Shown here: positions 26,409-36,606 of the stretch, piece after piece
How the letters are laid out: every line of letters starts with the position of its first letter
Position numbering within the stretch: position 1 is the first letter of the stretch
Assembly: GCF_000202835.1 (NCBI RefSeq)
Contig: NC_015186.1
Coordinates: 1,488,001-1,552,000, forward strand
Length of the DNA: 64,000 bases
Direction: 5' to 3'
Origin: Acidiphilium multivorum AIU301
Lineage (GTDB): Bacteria; Pseudomonadota; Alphaproteobacteria; Acetobacterales; Acetobacteraceae
The notes under the pieces: model-generated
Seen by the model: only the letters and a program-made list of their open reading frames with translations
What the model was told of the DNA's origin: nothing
Databases searched by the model: none
Translations under genes and position numbers: made by a program

Positions 26409-27577
26409 GTAGCGGCGCAAACCACATCCAGGTCCGCGCTTCCGGCCCCCTGGTCACGCGTGCGTGGCGAGTGGCGCTGGTCGTCGGCGGGGCGTCGTTC
26501 TTGTTGTTCGCCGCGGCCGCCCACAAGCTCCTGCTTGCCGGCGCGATCGAGCCCGCCCTGCGCGAGTCCTGGAATCACGCCAACTCGCAGATGTTGCTAT
26601 CCGGGCAATGGCCGATGTTTGTGATGATCAATCTTCTGCACCTGATACCGGGATGCGGCCCATCCTCGATGGTCGTCATCACAATAACGGCCACCGCTCT
26701 GGCGCAGGGGCTTCTGGCGCGTGATCTCATACAACGCGGTTGGTCACCAGGTTTGGCGGCATCGGGTATTCTTGTCACCAGCGCGAACCCGGTGATCGTC
26801 ATCATCGCGACCAGCGGAGCACCAATGATCTTTTACACGATCGTGGTGGGACTCCTGATTCTGGCGATCGATCGCGTCGAAGCGATCGCCGATACGCGGG
26901 CACTTATACTGCTCGGAGTTGGCGTCGCCGCGATGTTCGTCCTCTGGCCAAATGCGATCTACTGGGTAGCGCCCACATTAATCGTGCTGCCCCTCGCCTT
27001 TCGCGAAATGAACAGCATTTCCGCCGCGGTCGCGCTATTCACCATTGCACTTCTGCCAGGCTTCATTGTCGTATCGTCGATGATATTAAGCGGTGCAATG
27101 TTCGGGCGCCCGCCTGCCGAAGCGATCGCTGTATGGAACGCGATCCTGCACGGGGCGGCTCCACAGGAAGTCCTTCACAGCGCCTGGTTGGCCTCTTTTG
27201 GCGGCCAGTTCACGGCAGCGTTTGTCGCGCTGGCGCTGATGTGCGCAACTATCGCGCCAAGAAGCTGGCTGATCATCTGGCGCCTCGGGCTCAACCGGCG
27301 GGAGCAAACCCAACCGGCCACGGCCCTTGCGGCCTTATTGCTGCCGCCGATTTCAGGCGCCCTGGCGACATATTTCTGGCACCTCGACGCACCAATCGTC
27401 GTCGTTGCCTGCAGCCTGGCTGCGGTCGCCAGCTGGACCGCCACAGCGAGCCTGCGCCACGGCGAGCGAGCGGCCTGGGTATTGCTGTCACTGGCCGGAA
27501 CATCCTTCGGATGGGCGGCGCCACTTTTGTGGCAGGACTCCGGACTTGCTCACTTGCGCCACATATTGCTGACATAA
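26405..27577 (+). CDS. polytopic membrane protein of unknown function, last gene of the polysaccharide operon
   Basis: 390 residues with about ten hydrophobic segments (for example 25-45, 65-85, 90-105, 118-150, 165-195, 200-230, 260-280, 305-330, 335-385). I recognise no family motif. The start is a GTG overlapping the TGA of the glycosyltransferase (GTGA at 26405-26408), implying translational coupling. Position suggests a partner of the synthase, such as a flippase, acyltransferase-like modifier or assembly factor, but no catalytic residues can be named. It is less GC-rich than the core genes. Confidence 0.7.
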   Translation: MSSGANHIQVRASGPLVTRAWRVALVVGGASFLLFAAAAHKLLLAGAIEPALRESWNHANSQMLLSGQWPMFVMINLLHLIPGCGPSSMVVITITATALAQGLLARDLIQRGWSPGLAASGILVTSANPVIVIIATSGAPMIFYTIVVGLLILAIDRVEAIADTRALILLGVGVAAMFVLWPNAIYWVAPTLIVLPLAFREMNSISAAVALFTIALLPGFIVVSSMILSGAMFGRPPAEAIAVWNAILHGAAPQEVLHSAWLASFGGQFTAAFVALALMCATIAPRSWLIIWRLGLNRREQTQPATALAALLLPPISGALATYFWHLDAPIVVVACSLAAVASWTATASLRHGERAAWVLLSLAGTSFGWAAPLLWQDSGLAHLRHILLT

Positions 27578-27732
27578 GGGGCCATTGATCGTGTGTTGAT
27601 GATCGTCTGCTGATCCTTCCAGCCATTCGCCCCTTCCTATATCAAAAAAGCCCGTTACGATTGAGATTTCCATCATCATTTATAACCTTAACAACACAAG
27701 AAAATTATCAAATAGGTTGTCGTCTCGTTTGA

Positions 27733-28683
27733 TTAATTGCACAATTTTTCAATCAATTGCCGCCACTCGCATACACGGCGTGACCAATCGTACTCTTCGG
27801 CAAAATGAGCCTGCTGGGCGAGCGATCGCTCTGGCTGACCGTTCCACGGATTATCAAATTCCTCGCGCAATTTTGCGGCAAAGGTCGCTGCATGTGCGTT
27901 GGCGTCAACCGTCCAAGGATAGACGTGCGCAAATCCGCTTGTGGTTTCTGGCAGTGCGCCGAGCGACGGGCAAATCACCCGGCAGCCCGCAGCCATCGCT
28001 TCAATCACCGCAAGGCATGAGGTCTCCGCGAATGTGCTGGGGTAGGTGAGAAAATGCATGTCCCGAAGCGCCATGCGTAGTTCGGCATTAGGGACGATAC
28101 CATGATAAAACACACCTGATAACGCTTGCGCTCGTTCATAGAGATGGCTGTAAGGGCCGTCGTCGCCAAGATAAAGTTTCATGGACGACCAGACGTGCAG
28201 TTCGGCATTGACTGGGTTGATGTGTTCCCAGGCGTCGAGAAGTACGGAAAGACCGCGGAACGGCGTGCTAGCATAAGCACAACGCCAAACAGGAGCTGCT
28301 TCCCATCGCCGCGGCGATGCGTTGACGTCAGTCGCATTGCGCAGCACCACACAACGTTCCGGCGGTAGCCCGAATGTCTTGAGATATTGTTCACGCTGCC
28401 AGTGGGAGACAAAAACAAAACAGTCGACCAAATCGACAGTCGCCTTGTCTGAACACCATTGAACCCATTCCTGGTTGACGTCATGGTGTATCCAGACCAC
28501 ACGCGGCCTGGAGTCCTTTTCGCTGCCGGGGTGGTTGATTTGAAGGTTGATGCGATCGAGTTCCTGAGCCATCCGTTGCTTCAGGCCACCAACCATCAAC
28601 TCAGTCCCAGCCATTGGCGTCTGCGGGACCCATGTAGACTTTTTCGAATCAGCAGCTGAGGTGACAGGATGAAATTGCCGCAC
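27733..28683 (-). CDS. family 4 glycosyltransferase
   Basis: 316 residues. The C-terminal half has the GT4 pattern: YASTPFRGLSVLLDAWEHI, then VFYHGIVPNAELRMAL, and the donor-binding E-x7-E region FAETSCLAVIEAMAAGCRVICPS. The N-terminal half is short (VWIHHDVNQEWVQW, FVFVSHWQREQYLKTFG). The nominal start is a GTG at 28683, nine bases after the stop of the upstream GT2 gene and without a clear ribosome site, so the N-terminus is uncertain; ATG codons in MAGTELMVGG are alternatives. It transfers a nucleotide-activated sugar to an unknown acceptor. Convergent with the polysaccharide operon. Confidence 0.82.
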   Translation of the reverse strand: MRQFHPVTSAADSKKSTWVPQTPMAGTELMVGGLKQRMAQELDRINLQINHPGSEKDSRPRVVWIHHDVNQEWVQWCSDKATVDLVDCFVFVSHWQREQYLKTFGLPPERCVVLRNATDVNASPRRWEAAPVWRCAYASTPFRGLSVLLDAWEHINPVNAELHVWSSMKLYLGDDGPYSHLYERAQALSGVFYHGIVPNAELRMALRDMHFLTYPSTFAETSCLAVIEAMAAGCRVICPSLGALPETTSGFAHVYPWTVDANAHAATFAAKLREEFDNPWNGQPERSLAQQAHFAEEYDWSRRVCEWRQLIEKLCN

Positions 28684-28692
28684 GGCGTCGGC

Positions 28693-29892
28693 TTAATCTG
28701 TGGGCGAAAGCCGCGATCTACCCACGTCACGATGTATGTCGATTTTATTTCCGTCGCCTATGGTCGCGGCGCGCTGCGATCCGTCCGCTGCCACCTCGTC
28801 CGCTGCCTTTGGATAAAATTGCAGATTGTATTGGGCTAGGGAACGCACATGTTCAGGAACGTCGGCGCTTTGTGCAAGCCAGTTGCACGCCGCAGCACCG
28901 CGCGCCTTACGCGCTGGACCGGGCGAATAATTCGCCGCAATCGACAGTTCCTCGCGCAGCCCCCAATCGAAAATGTAATCCTCGATAAACAGCGTGTCGC
29001 GGTCAGGATATCCTAGCGCAATCCCTTGTTCTGCAAACAGCGCCGCCGCTTCGGTTCGGCTGCGCTCCCGGTGGTAACGCGCGAGATCGTACAGCGGTTC
29101 TGCACGGTGTGGGCGTTGGCTGAAGGCGGCCAGCGATTGGCGCACGAATCCGCCGTCGTCACCGAGACGGAGAAGACAACGGGCCTCCTGCAACCGCGCA
29201 TACCACGCTTCCTCATCCCCACCGCCCATCGTTGCCCGCTTGGCGTAGGCCTCGACGGCCTCAGTCAACCGTCCGGCATCTCGGTAGCTCTGGGCGAGAT
29301 AGAACACATAACGGGCGTTCTCAGGATCATCGGCCAACGCCTCGGTCAGCAGCCGGATATCGCGTTCAAATTTGTCGACGCGGTTGGCGCCGCTTGCATG
29401 GTCTTTGAACCACACGCCATCAAGCCGCTGGCGATCGCCATCGACGGCGAGATACTCATGCGTGACACCATGATACAGCGCTCCGGCATTCCGGCGAACA
29501 AGTCGGGCATTCCAATAGCTGATGCCCGCATGCTGCAGCAAATCGTAACATGGGGCTTGGAGTTTTTGCTGGAAGTCGGGGTCGTCGACGACGAGTTCCT
29601 TATCGGCATCATTCAGCAATAGATAATCGTACTCGATGGGTGTCGCATAAGCATGTGCCAGCGCCTCGTTGCGAGCCTGCGCGAAATTCTCGAACGGAAA
29701 ACTATGCAACTCACCAGGAATGCCGCGCTCGGCAAAGAACGAACGGATAAAATCCTGCGTCCCATCAGTCGAGCCGGTATCGCCGATAACCCAAGCCGAA
29801 ATCCACGGTGCAACAGCGCCAAGACAACGCGCGAGATTGGCCATCTCGTTTTTCACGATCATGTTCAGGCAGATCGTCTTCCTATCAGCCAT
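28693..29892 (-). CDS. family 2 glycosyltransferase with TPR-like tail
   Basis: About 399 residues. N-terminal GT2 domain: LNMIVKNEMANLARCLGAV (about 8-26), VIGDTGSTDGTQDFIRSFF and LLLNDADKEL with the D-x-D. The C-terminal half has tetratricopeptide-like helical repeats (DDPENARYVFYLAQSYRDAGRLTEAVEAYAKR). This layout is found in SunS-like and other protein- or lipid-glycosylating enzymes. The ATG at 29892 is chosen because AAGGGGA precedes it by about seven bases; another ATG at 29919 lacks one. It is followed after nine bases by the GT4 gene, so the two are probably co-transcribed. Confidence 0.85.
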   Translation of the reverse strand: MADRKTICLNMIVKNEMANLARCLGAVAPWISAWVIGDTGSTDGTQDFIRSFFAERGIPGELHSFPFENFAQARNEALAHAYATPIEYDYLLLNDADKELVVDDPDFQQKLQAPCYDLLQHAGISYWNARLVRRNAGALYHGVTHEYLAVDGDRQRLDGVWFKDHASGANRVDKFERDIRLLTEALADDPENARYVFYLAQSYRDAGRLTEAVEAYAKRATMGGGDEEAWYARLQEARCLLRLGDDGGFVRQSLAAFSQRPHRAEPLYDLARYHRERSRTEAAALFAEQGIALGYPDRDTLFIEDYIFDWGLREELSIAANYSPGPARKARGAAACNWLAQSADVPEHVRSLAQYNLQFYPKAADEVAADGSQRAATIGDGNKIDIHRDVGRSRLSPTD

Positions 29893-30303
29893 CAAAATCC
29901 CCTTATGATCAATACGCATATCGATAATAGGCGCGCCTCTCGGAGGAGAGGGTGTCGTTAGTTATTCACTAATTCACTTGAACTAACTATCTGTTATCGA
30001 TATCGCAATGCTTGTCGTCCTCCGTGATCGGATAGGCGGCGACACCACTCACCCAACCAGGACCGTGGCACCATCGAGCACACCCGCCGGGATGATCGCA
30101 GCCACACCGGTCCAGCGACCATGGGTCTCCAGTTCCCAAGAGCCGGACCAAAAAAGATAGTTGAGCGATTTTATCGGGTTGTGATTCAGTTCGCTTTCGA
30201 AGACATGACCGGCCCCCACTGAGTGGTCGGGGTTGAAAGTTGGTGCAATTTCACCTCCGGCCTTGGCGGCGGCGCAGTGTCTGGCGCTGGGGGCCGGTCA
30301 GTC
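29893..30303. other. 411-base stretch with insertion-site relic, no intact gene
   Basis: The first ~100 bases are AT-rich and probably hold the promoter of the leftward glycosyltransferase pair. From about 30040 to 30204 the minus strand reads as an open, codon-like segment resembling the sequence interrupted by IS1111 copy 1, so it seems to be a gene remnant. The rest leads into the recombinase relic. No complete gene seen. Confidence 0.5.
30140..30204. repeat. uninterrupted relative of the IS1111 copy 1 insertion site
   Basis: 65 bases aligning with 11562-11608 joined to 12982-12999, the two flanks of IS1111 copy 1, at roughly 80% identity, with TGTGATTC intact at 30180-30187. Many differences fall at every third base when read on the minus strand, suggesting a once-coding sequence. 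It shows what the copy 1 site looked like before insertion. Confidence 0.85.
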
Positions 30304-30450
30304 ATGAGACAGGCGATGCACAACGACGATCCGGCGTTCCGGAAAGCCTATCTAAAGCCTATCTGCGGATGTTCGTCAGCGAAATCATGGTGGAGACCGG
30401 CACCGTGAGCATCGACGGTCGGCGTTCAGCCCTGGCAGCAGCCATCGGGT
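30304..30450 (+). pseudogene. C-terminal relic of a large serine recombinase
   Basis: Codons read DPAFRKAYL, then, after a frame change, KAYLRMFVSEIMVETGTVSI, DGRRSALAAAI, which resembles the C-terminal end of large serine recombinases. The frame change is explained by an 11-base tandem duplication (30343-30353 and 30354-30364, AAAGCCTATCT). The catalytic N-terminal domain is absent. It lies 48 bases from the tRNA-Glu gene and marks the right side of the accessory block. Confidence 0.6.
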
Positions 30451-30497
30451 GGGATCATGAACCCAGTGCGATTGACGGTGCCCAGATCCATCGCAAG

Positions 30498-30573
30498 TGG
30501 CGTCCCGTAGGGGATTCGAACCCCTGTTATCGCCGTGAGAGGGCGACGTCCTAGGCCTCTAGACGAACGGGAC
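30498..30573 (-). tRNA. tRNA-Glu (anticodon CTC)
   Basis: 76 bases including encoded CCA (30498-30500 on the complement). Acceptor GTCCCGT pairs with ACGGGAC, the D arm is GTCTAGAGGCCTAGGAC, the anticodon loop CTCTCAC gives CTC, and the T arm is GGGGTTCGAATCCCC. It is the right border of the accessory block, between the recombinase relic and recJ. Confidence 0.97.
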
Positions 30574-30610
30574 TTTCTGAAAGTGTGGGTAGCCGAGTGG
30601 TGGGGGCAGG

Positions 30611-32395
30611 TCAAGCGGGAGCGGCGTCGATCAGGATCAGGCTGACCGAGGTTCTGCCATTCCATTGTTCCGCGCGGATGTGACCTGCAAGATTGAGCGG
30701 TGCGCCGCCCGGACGGGCCAGCGCGGCCGCAAGGTCGCCGTCTCCGGCGCGGAACAGGATCGTCTTCAGCCGGCCACCGGCCTCGCCCTCGACGAAGGCG
30801 CGGATCGTCGCCTCGTTCCGGCCGATGCGGTCCGCCCGCAGGACCCGCGCCCGCGGCACCACGAACACCGGCTCCTCGTTGCCGGCGCCGAACGGCCCGA
30901 CGCGGCCGATCGCCGCGGCGAGCGCCTCGTCGATCCCGCCGACAGCCGCCATGCCCTCGATCGGCAGATCGGCCGCGTCCGGCAGCGTCGCGGCCACCGC
31001 CAACCGCTCTGCGAGGAAGCCGCGCAGCGCCTCGATCCGACCGGCTTCCACCGTGAAACCCGCGGCCATGGCGTGGCCGCCGCCCTTGATCAGCAGCCCC
31101 GCCTCGCGCGCGGCGATGATCGCGCTGCCGAGATCGACCCCCGGCACCGAGCGGCCAGAACCCACCGCCCTGCCCTCCGCGATTCCCGCGACCAGGGCCG
31201 GACGGTTGAAGGTTTCCTTGATCCGGCCGGCGACAATGCCGACCACGCCCGGATGCCATTGCTCGCCGGCAACCAGCGCGACCGGCGCGCCGGCGGCGAA
31301 CTGGGCCTCGGCGTCGGTCATCGCCTCGTCCAGCAGCCCGGCCTCCACCGCCTGGCGCTCGCGGTTGATCTCGTCGAGGCGGCGCGCCAGCACCATCGCC
31401 GTCGCCGGCTCGGCGGCGAGCAGCGTGCGCAGCCCGAGATCCGCCTCGGCGATGCGGCCGGCGGCGTTGATCCGCGGGCCGATCGCGAAGCCGCAGGTCA
31501 TCGTGCCCGGCGCCTCCCTCACCTGCGCGACGTCGAGCAATGCCGCGATTCCCGGCCGTTCCCGCCGCGCCATCACCTTCAGCCCCTGGGTCACCAGCGC
31601 GCGGTTGAGGCCGGTGAGCGGCATCACGTCGCAGACCGTCGCAAGCGCGACGAGGTCGAGCATCGACAGCAGGTCGATCTCGCGCCGCGTCGCGAAGAAG
31701 CCCCGCCGGCGAAGTTCGCGCTGCACGGCGACGAGGGTGAGGAAGCTGATCGTCGCCGCGCAAACGTTGCCGAGGCCCGACGCATCGTCAGCGCGGTTCG
31801 GGTTCACCGTCGCCACGATGGCGGGCGGAGCCCCCTCGCTCTTGTGATGGTCGAGAACGATGGCATCCGCCCGGCCGTCGAGCGCCGCGAGCGCCTCATG
31901 CGCCGCCGTTCCGCAATCGACGCAGACGACCAGTTCCGCCCCCTGCCCGGCAAGCGCCCGCAGCGCCGGCGCGTTCGGCCCGTAGCCCTCGCGGAGCCGA
32001 TCCGGCACGTAATTGATGGTCGTCGCGCCAAGTTCCCCAAGGCCCAGCGCCATGAGCGCGCCCGAACAGGCGCCGTCGACATCGTAATCGCCAAAGATCG
32101 CGATGGTCGCGCCGCGCTGCACTGAATCGGCGATCCGCGCCGCCGCGGCATCCATGTCGGTCAGCGCCGAGGGATCGGGCAGATAGGCGCGCAGCGTCGG
32201 CTCGAGGAAATCCGCGGCATGATCGGGCATCACGCCGCGCCCGGCGAGCAGCCGGCCGATCACGTCCGGCACGCCGCAGCGCTGGGCGATGGCCTGCGCC
32301 GTGCGGTCCGCGGCCGGGCGCCAGAGCCAGCGCCGGCCGGTCAGGCTGCGTTCGACCCCGAAAGCCGGCGCCGCCCCGTTCAGGCCGGCGTCCAC
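30611..32395 (-). CDS. recJ: single-stranded-DNA-specific exonuclease RecJ
   Basis: 5'-3' exonuclease acting on single strands in RecF-pathway recombination and mismatch repair. About 594 residues with DHH-family motifs: FGDYDVDG (motif I), CVDCGTAAHE (motif II), LDHHKSEGAPP (DHH motif III), and C-terminal GFAIGPRINAAGR, QWHPGVVGIVAGR, RSVPGVDLG and KGGGHAMAAG (DHHA1). The start is a GTG at 32395 inside the end of glpX (16-base overlap); no ATG lies close to the conserved N-terminus. It is the last gene of the leftward operon before tRNA-Glu. Confidence 0.93.
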   Translation of the reverse strand: MDAGLNGAAPAFGVERSLTGRRWLWRPAADRTAQAIAQRCGVPDVIGRLLAGRGVMPDHAADFLEPTLRAYLPDPSALTDMDAAAARIADSVQRGATIAIFGDYDVDGACSGALMALGLGELGATTINYVPDRLREGYGPNAPALRALAGQGAELVVCVDCGTAAHEALAALDGRADAIVLDHHKSEGAPPAIVATVNPNRADDASGLGNVCAATISFLTLVAVQRELRRRGFFATRREIDLLSMLDLVALATVCDVMPLTGLNRALVTQGLKVMARRERPGIAALLDVAQVREAPGTMTCGFAIGPRINAAGRIAEADLGLRTLLAAEPATAMVLARRLDEINRERQAVEAGLLDEAMTDAEAQFAAGAPVALVAGEQWHPGVVGIVAGRIKETFNRPALVAGIAEGRAVGSGRSVPGVDLGSAIIAAREAGLLIKGGGHAMAAGFTVEAGRIEALRGFLAERLAVAATLPDAADLPIEGMAAVGGIDEALAAAIGRVGPFGAGNEEPVFVVPRARVLRADRIGRNEATIRAFVEGEAGGRLKTILFRAGDGDLAAALARPGGAPLNLAGHIRAEQWNGRTSVSLILIDAAPA

Positions 32396-33366
32396 GGCTT
32401 GGTCTGGAAGTTGTGATGCGCCTCGATATAGCGGACGGTGCCGGATTTCGACCGCATCACGATCGAGTGCGTCACCGCGCCGGTCGCATACCGCCGCACG
32501 CCGCGCAGCATCGGGCCGGTGGTCACGCCGGTCGCCGCGAACATCACGTTGCCCGCCGCCATTTCGTGAACCTGGTAGAGCCGCGACGGATCGGCGATGC
32601 CCATGCCCTTCGCCCGGTCGATCTGCGAGCTGTCCTCGAACAGCAGCCGTCCCTGCATCTGCCCGCCGGTGCAGCGCAGCGCGGCCGCGGCGAGAACGCC
32701 CTCCGGCGCGCCGCCCGAGCCCATGTAGATGTCGATCCCGGCCTCGGGTTGCGCCACCGCGATCACGCCCGAAACGTCGCCATCCCCGATCAGGGTGATC
32801 CGCGCGCCGGCCTCGCGGCACCGCGCGATCAGCTCGGCATGGCGCTCGCGCTCCAGCGTGCAGACCATCAGGTCGGAAATGTCGCACCGCTTGGCGCGGG
32901 CGAGGTTGCGGAGATTTTCCTCAACCGGCGCATCCAGCGCCACCACCCCCTCGGGCAGATCGGGACCAACCGCGATCTTGTCCATGTAGATATCCGGCGC
33001 GTGCAGGAAGTTGCCGCGCTCCGCCAGCGCGATCACCGCGATCGCGTTCGGCGCGCCCTTGGCGGCGATGGTCGTGCCCTCGAGCGGATCGACGGCGATG
33101 TCCATCTCCGGTCCGCCGGCGCCGACGCGTTCGCCGATATAGAGCATCGGCGCCTCGTCCATCTCGCCCTCGCCGATCACGACGACACCGTCGATCGCGA
33201 CCGCGTTGAACGCCTGGCGCATCGCGCCGACGGCAGCCCCATCCGCGCTGTTCTTGTCGCCCCGGCCGATCCAGGCCGAGGCCGCGAGCGCGGCGGCTTC
33301 CGTGACGCGCACGAGTTCGAGGGCGAGGTTACGGTCCGACTGGGCCGGGGTCTTGGCGTTGTCCAT
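32380..33366 (-). CDS. glpX: class II fructose-1,6-bisphosphatase
   Basis: Hydrolyses fructose 1,6-bisphosphate in gluconeogenesis and, in autotrophs, the Calvin cycle. 328 residues, the usual GlpX length, with metal and substrate motifs GRGDKNSADGAAV, VVIGEGEMDEAPMLYIGE, DPLEGTTIAAKG and YMGSGGAPEGVLAAAALRC. The ATG at 33366 gives the expected N-terminus. It sits between hom (30 bases upstream) and recJ (16-base overlap). The hom-glpX-recJ order is common in alphaproteobacteria. Confidence 0.96.
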   Translation of the reverse strand: MDNAKTPAQSDRNLALELVRVTEAAALAASAWIGRGDKNSADGAAVGAMRQAFNAVAIDGVVVIGEGEMDEAPMLYIGERVGAGGPEMDIAVDPLEGTTIAAKGAPNAIAVIALAERGNFLHAPDIYMDKIAVGPDLPEGVVALDAPVEENLRNLARAKRCDISDLMVCTLERERHAELIARCREAGARITLIGDGDVSGVIAVAQPEAGIDIYMGSGGAPEGVLAAAALRCTGGQMQGRLLFEDSSQIDRAKGMGIADPSRLYQVHEMAAGNVMFAATGVTTGPMLRGVRRYATGAVTHSIVMRSKSGTVRYIEAHHNFQTKPWTPA

Positions 33367-33396
33367 CTTCGCGGTCTCCTGCGGGTCGAGCGTCGA

Positions 33397-34682
33397 TCAG
33401 GCCTGTTCGATGCGGATGAGCGCCGGCGGCTCCTGCACCGCCGGCAGTGCGGCGATCTGCACCAGCGCCGCCGCCATCGCGGCCTCGTCAGTCTCATGGG
33501 TGATGATCACAACCGGCACCACATCGCCCGGGCTGCGGCCGCGCTGGAGCATCGTTTCCAGCGAGATGCCGTGATCGCGCAGCACCGCGGTGACATCGGC
33601 GATCACGCCGGGCTGATCCAGCACCATCAGCCGCAGGCAATAGGCCCCGCGATGCGCCGCCATCGGCACCGAGGCCTCGCTGCGCAGCGCATCGGGCGCC
33701 ATGCCGAGCATGGGCGTCTGCCGGCCGCGGGCAAGGTCGATCAGGTCGGCCACCACGGCCGAGGCGGTCGGCCCCGCCCCGGCGCCGCGCCCCTGGATCA
33801 CGATATCGCCCACCGGCTCGCCGCTGATCACGACCGCGTTGTTCACGCCATCCACCTTCGCCAGCGCCGAGTTCTCCGGCACCATCGCCGGATGCACGCG
33901 GGTCTCGATTCCGGCCTCGCTCGCGCGGGCGATGCCGAGCAGCTTGATCCGGTAGCCGAGCTCGTCGGCGAAGGCGATATCCACCGCGCTGATCCGGCGG
34001 ATGCCCTCGACATGCACCGCCCCGAAATCCACCTGGCGGCCGAAGGCGATGGCCGCGAGGATCGCCAGCTTGTGGGCGGTATCCACCCCGTCGATATCGG
34101 CCGAGGGGTCGGCCTCGGCATAGCCGAGCGCCTGGGCCTCGGCGAGCACGTCGGCGAACTCCATCTTCTCGTCGCGCATCCGCGTGAGCATGTAGTTGCA
34201 GGTGCCGTTGAAGATGCCGGACACGCTGGCGATCCGGTTGGCGCCGAGCCCCTCGCGCAGCGCCTTGATGACGGGAATGCCGCCCGCCACCGCCGCCTCG
34301 AAGCGGATGCCCGGCCCGCCGCGGATCAACCCCGCGAGGTCGCCGCCCGCCTGCGCGATCAGCGCCTTGTTCGCCGTCACCACCGGCTTGCCCGCGGCCA
34401 GGGCCGCCTCGACCAGGTCCCGCGCGGCACCTGAAGCACCGCCGATCAGCTCGACGACGACATCCACGGCCGGATCGGTGGCGAGCACCAGCGGGTCCTC
34501 GACCCAGCGGATACCCTCGAGCGACACCCCGCGATCCCGCGTCCGGTCCCGCGCGGACACCGCCACCACGCGCACCGGCCGACCGGCCCGCGCGGCGATG
34601 ATCGCCGCATTCTCCTGCAACAGCCGCACGACCCCGGCGCCGACCGTCCCCAGCCCGGCGATCCCGACCGACAGTTCACCAT

Positions 34683-34686
<4 letters not shown>
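33397..34686 (-). CDS. hom: homoserine dehydrogenase
   Basis: Reduces aspartate semialdehyde to homoserine for threonine and methionine synthesis. 429 residues: NAD(P)-binding GIAGLGTVGAGVV (7-19), VVTANKALIA (about 103), the catalytic domain with FNGTCNYMLTRM and YAEADPSADIDGVDTAHKLAILA, and a C-terminal ACT regulatory domain (from about 350, LRLMVLDQPGVIADVTAVL) that usually binds threonine for feedback inhibition. The start ATG overlaps the stop of the upstream aminotransferase gene (ATGA). Confidence 0.96.
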
Positions 34687-35890
<1,204 letters not shown>

Positions 35891-35894
<4 letters not shown>

Positions 35895-36544
35895 GATCGG
35901 TCCTGAGCGTCCGGTGTGGTGGGTTTGTGGCGGGGGTATAACATCTGTGCCGCACCGCCGCGACCGCTGGCGAGCGCTTCGAGGCGAATGTCTGCCGCCG
36001 GCACGCCGGCGACCTCGAGCGCGTTGGCGATCGCCGTCGCGCGCAGAAGGGCGAGCCGCAAGCCGGCCGGATCACGCCCTGGCGCAAACCCGATTGCGGC
36101 AATGGGGCGCCCGGCGCGCCGCGCCGCGAACGCGCCCAGCAGCGCGATCTGCGCCGGCGACAGCACGGCTTCGCGCGGCCGGAAGCCGAGACGCAGCGGC
36201 GGCACGGAAGGCGGCGGCGGCGCCGCGGCGGGGGCTGGCGGCTCATGGCCAGCCATGAGGTTCTGGCCGCGATTCGCCGCCTCCAGCCGCCCGCGCAGCG
36301 CCGCCTGATCGGCGGGGGAAATCGATGTCGGCCGCGGCGGCACCGAAGCCAGGTTCGGCCAGGGCGAATCGAGCCCCGGCGCGGGCGGCGGCCCCGAGCT
36401 GATCACCCCGCCCTCGTAGCGGTGCAGCAGCGCCGCCGGGCTGTAGGCCGCGCAGCCCGACAGCGCGATCACCGCGAGCGCGGCCATTACGGCGACGATT
36501 CGACTCGGGGTTTCAGGGGTGGGCGGAATCTGGCTATAGGTCAC
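35891..36544 (-). CDS. lipoprotein with OmpA-like C-terminal segment
   Basis: 217 residues. An N-terminal hydrophobic stretch ends in a lipobox (VIALSGC, Cys near 31), so probably lipid-anchored. A Pro/Ala-rich linker (PAPAAAPPPPSVPPL) leads to a C-terminal domain with ALLRATAIANALEVAGVPAADIRLEALASG, similar to the peptidoglycan-binding OmpA/MotB end or a related periplasmic domain. It overlaps the aminotransferase start by four bases and is divergent from phaC across 62 bases. Its function is unknown; linkage to amino-acid genes looks positional. Confidence 0.75.
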
Positions 36545-36606
36545 TTCGGCTCCTCGCTTGCGCCACCAACCTTAGCGCCTGCATCCCGGAGCCGGAAGGA
36601 GCGTCG

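Noticed and set aside
9337-30497. CRISPR array or defence operon in the accessory block
   Set aside because: No regularly spaced short repeats and no cas, restriction-modification or known defence gene families seen.
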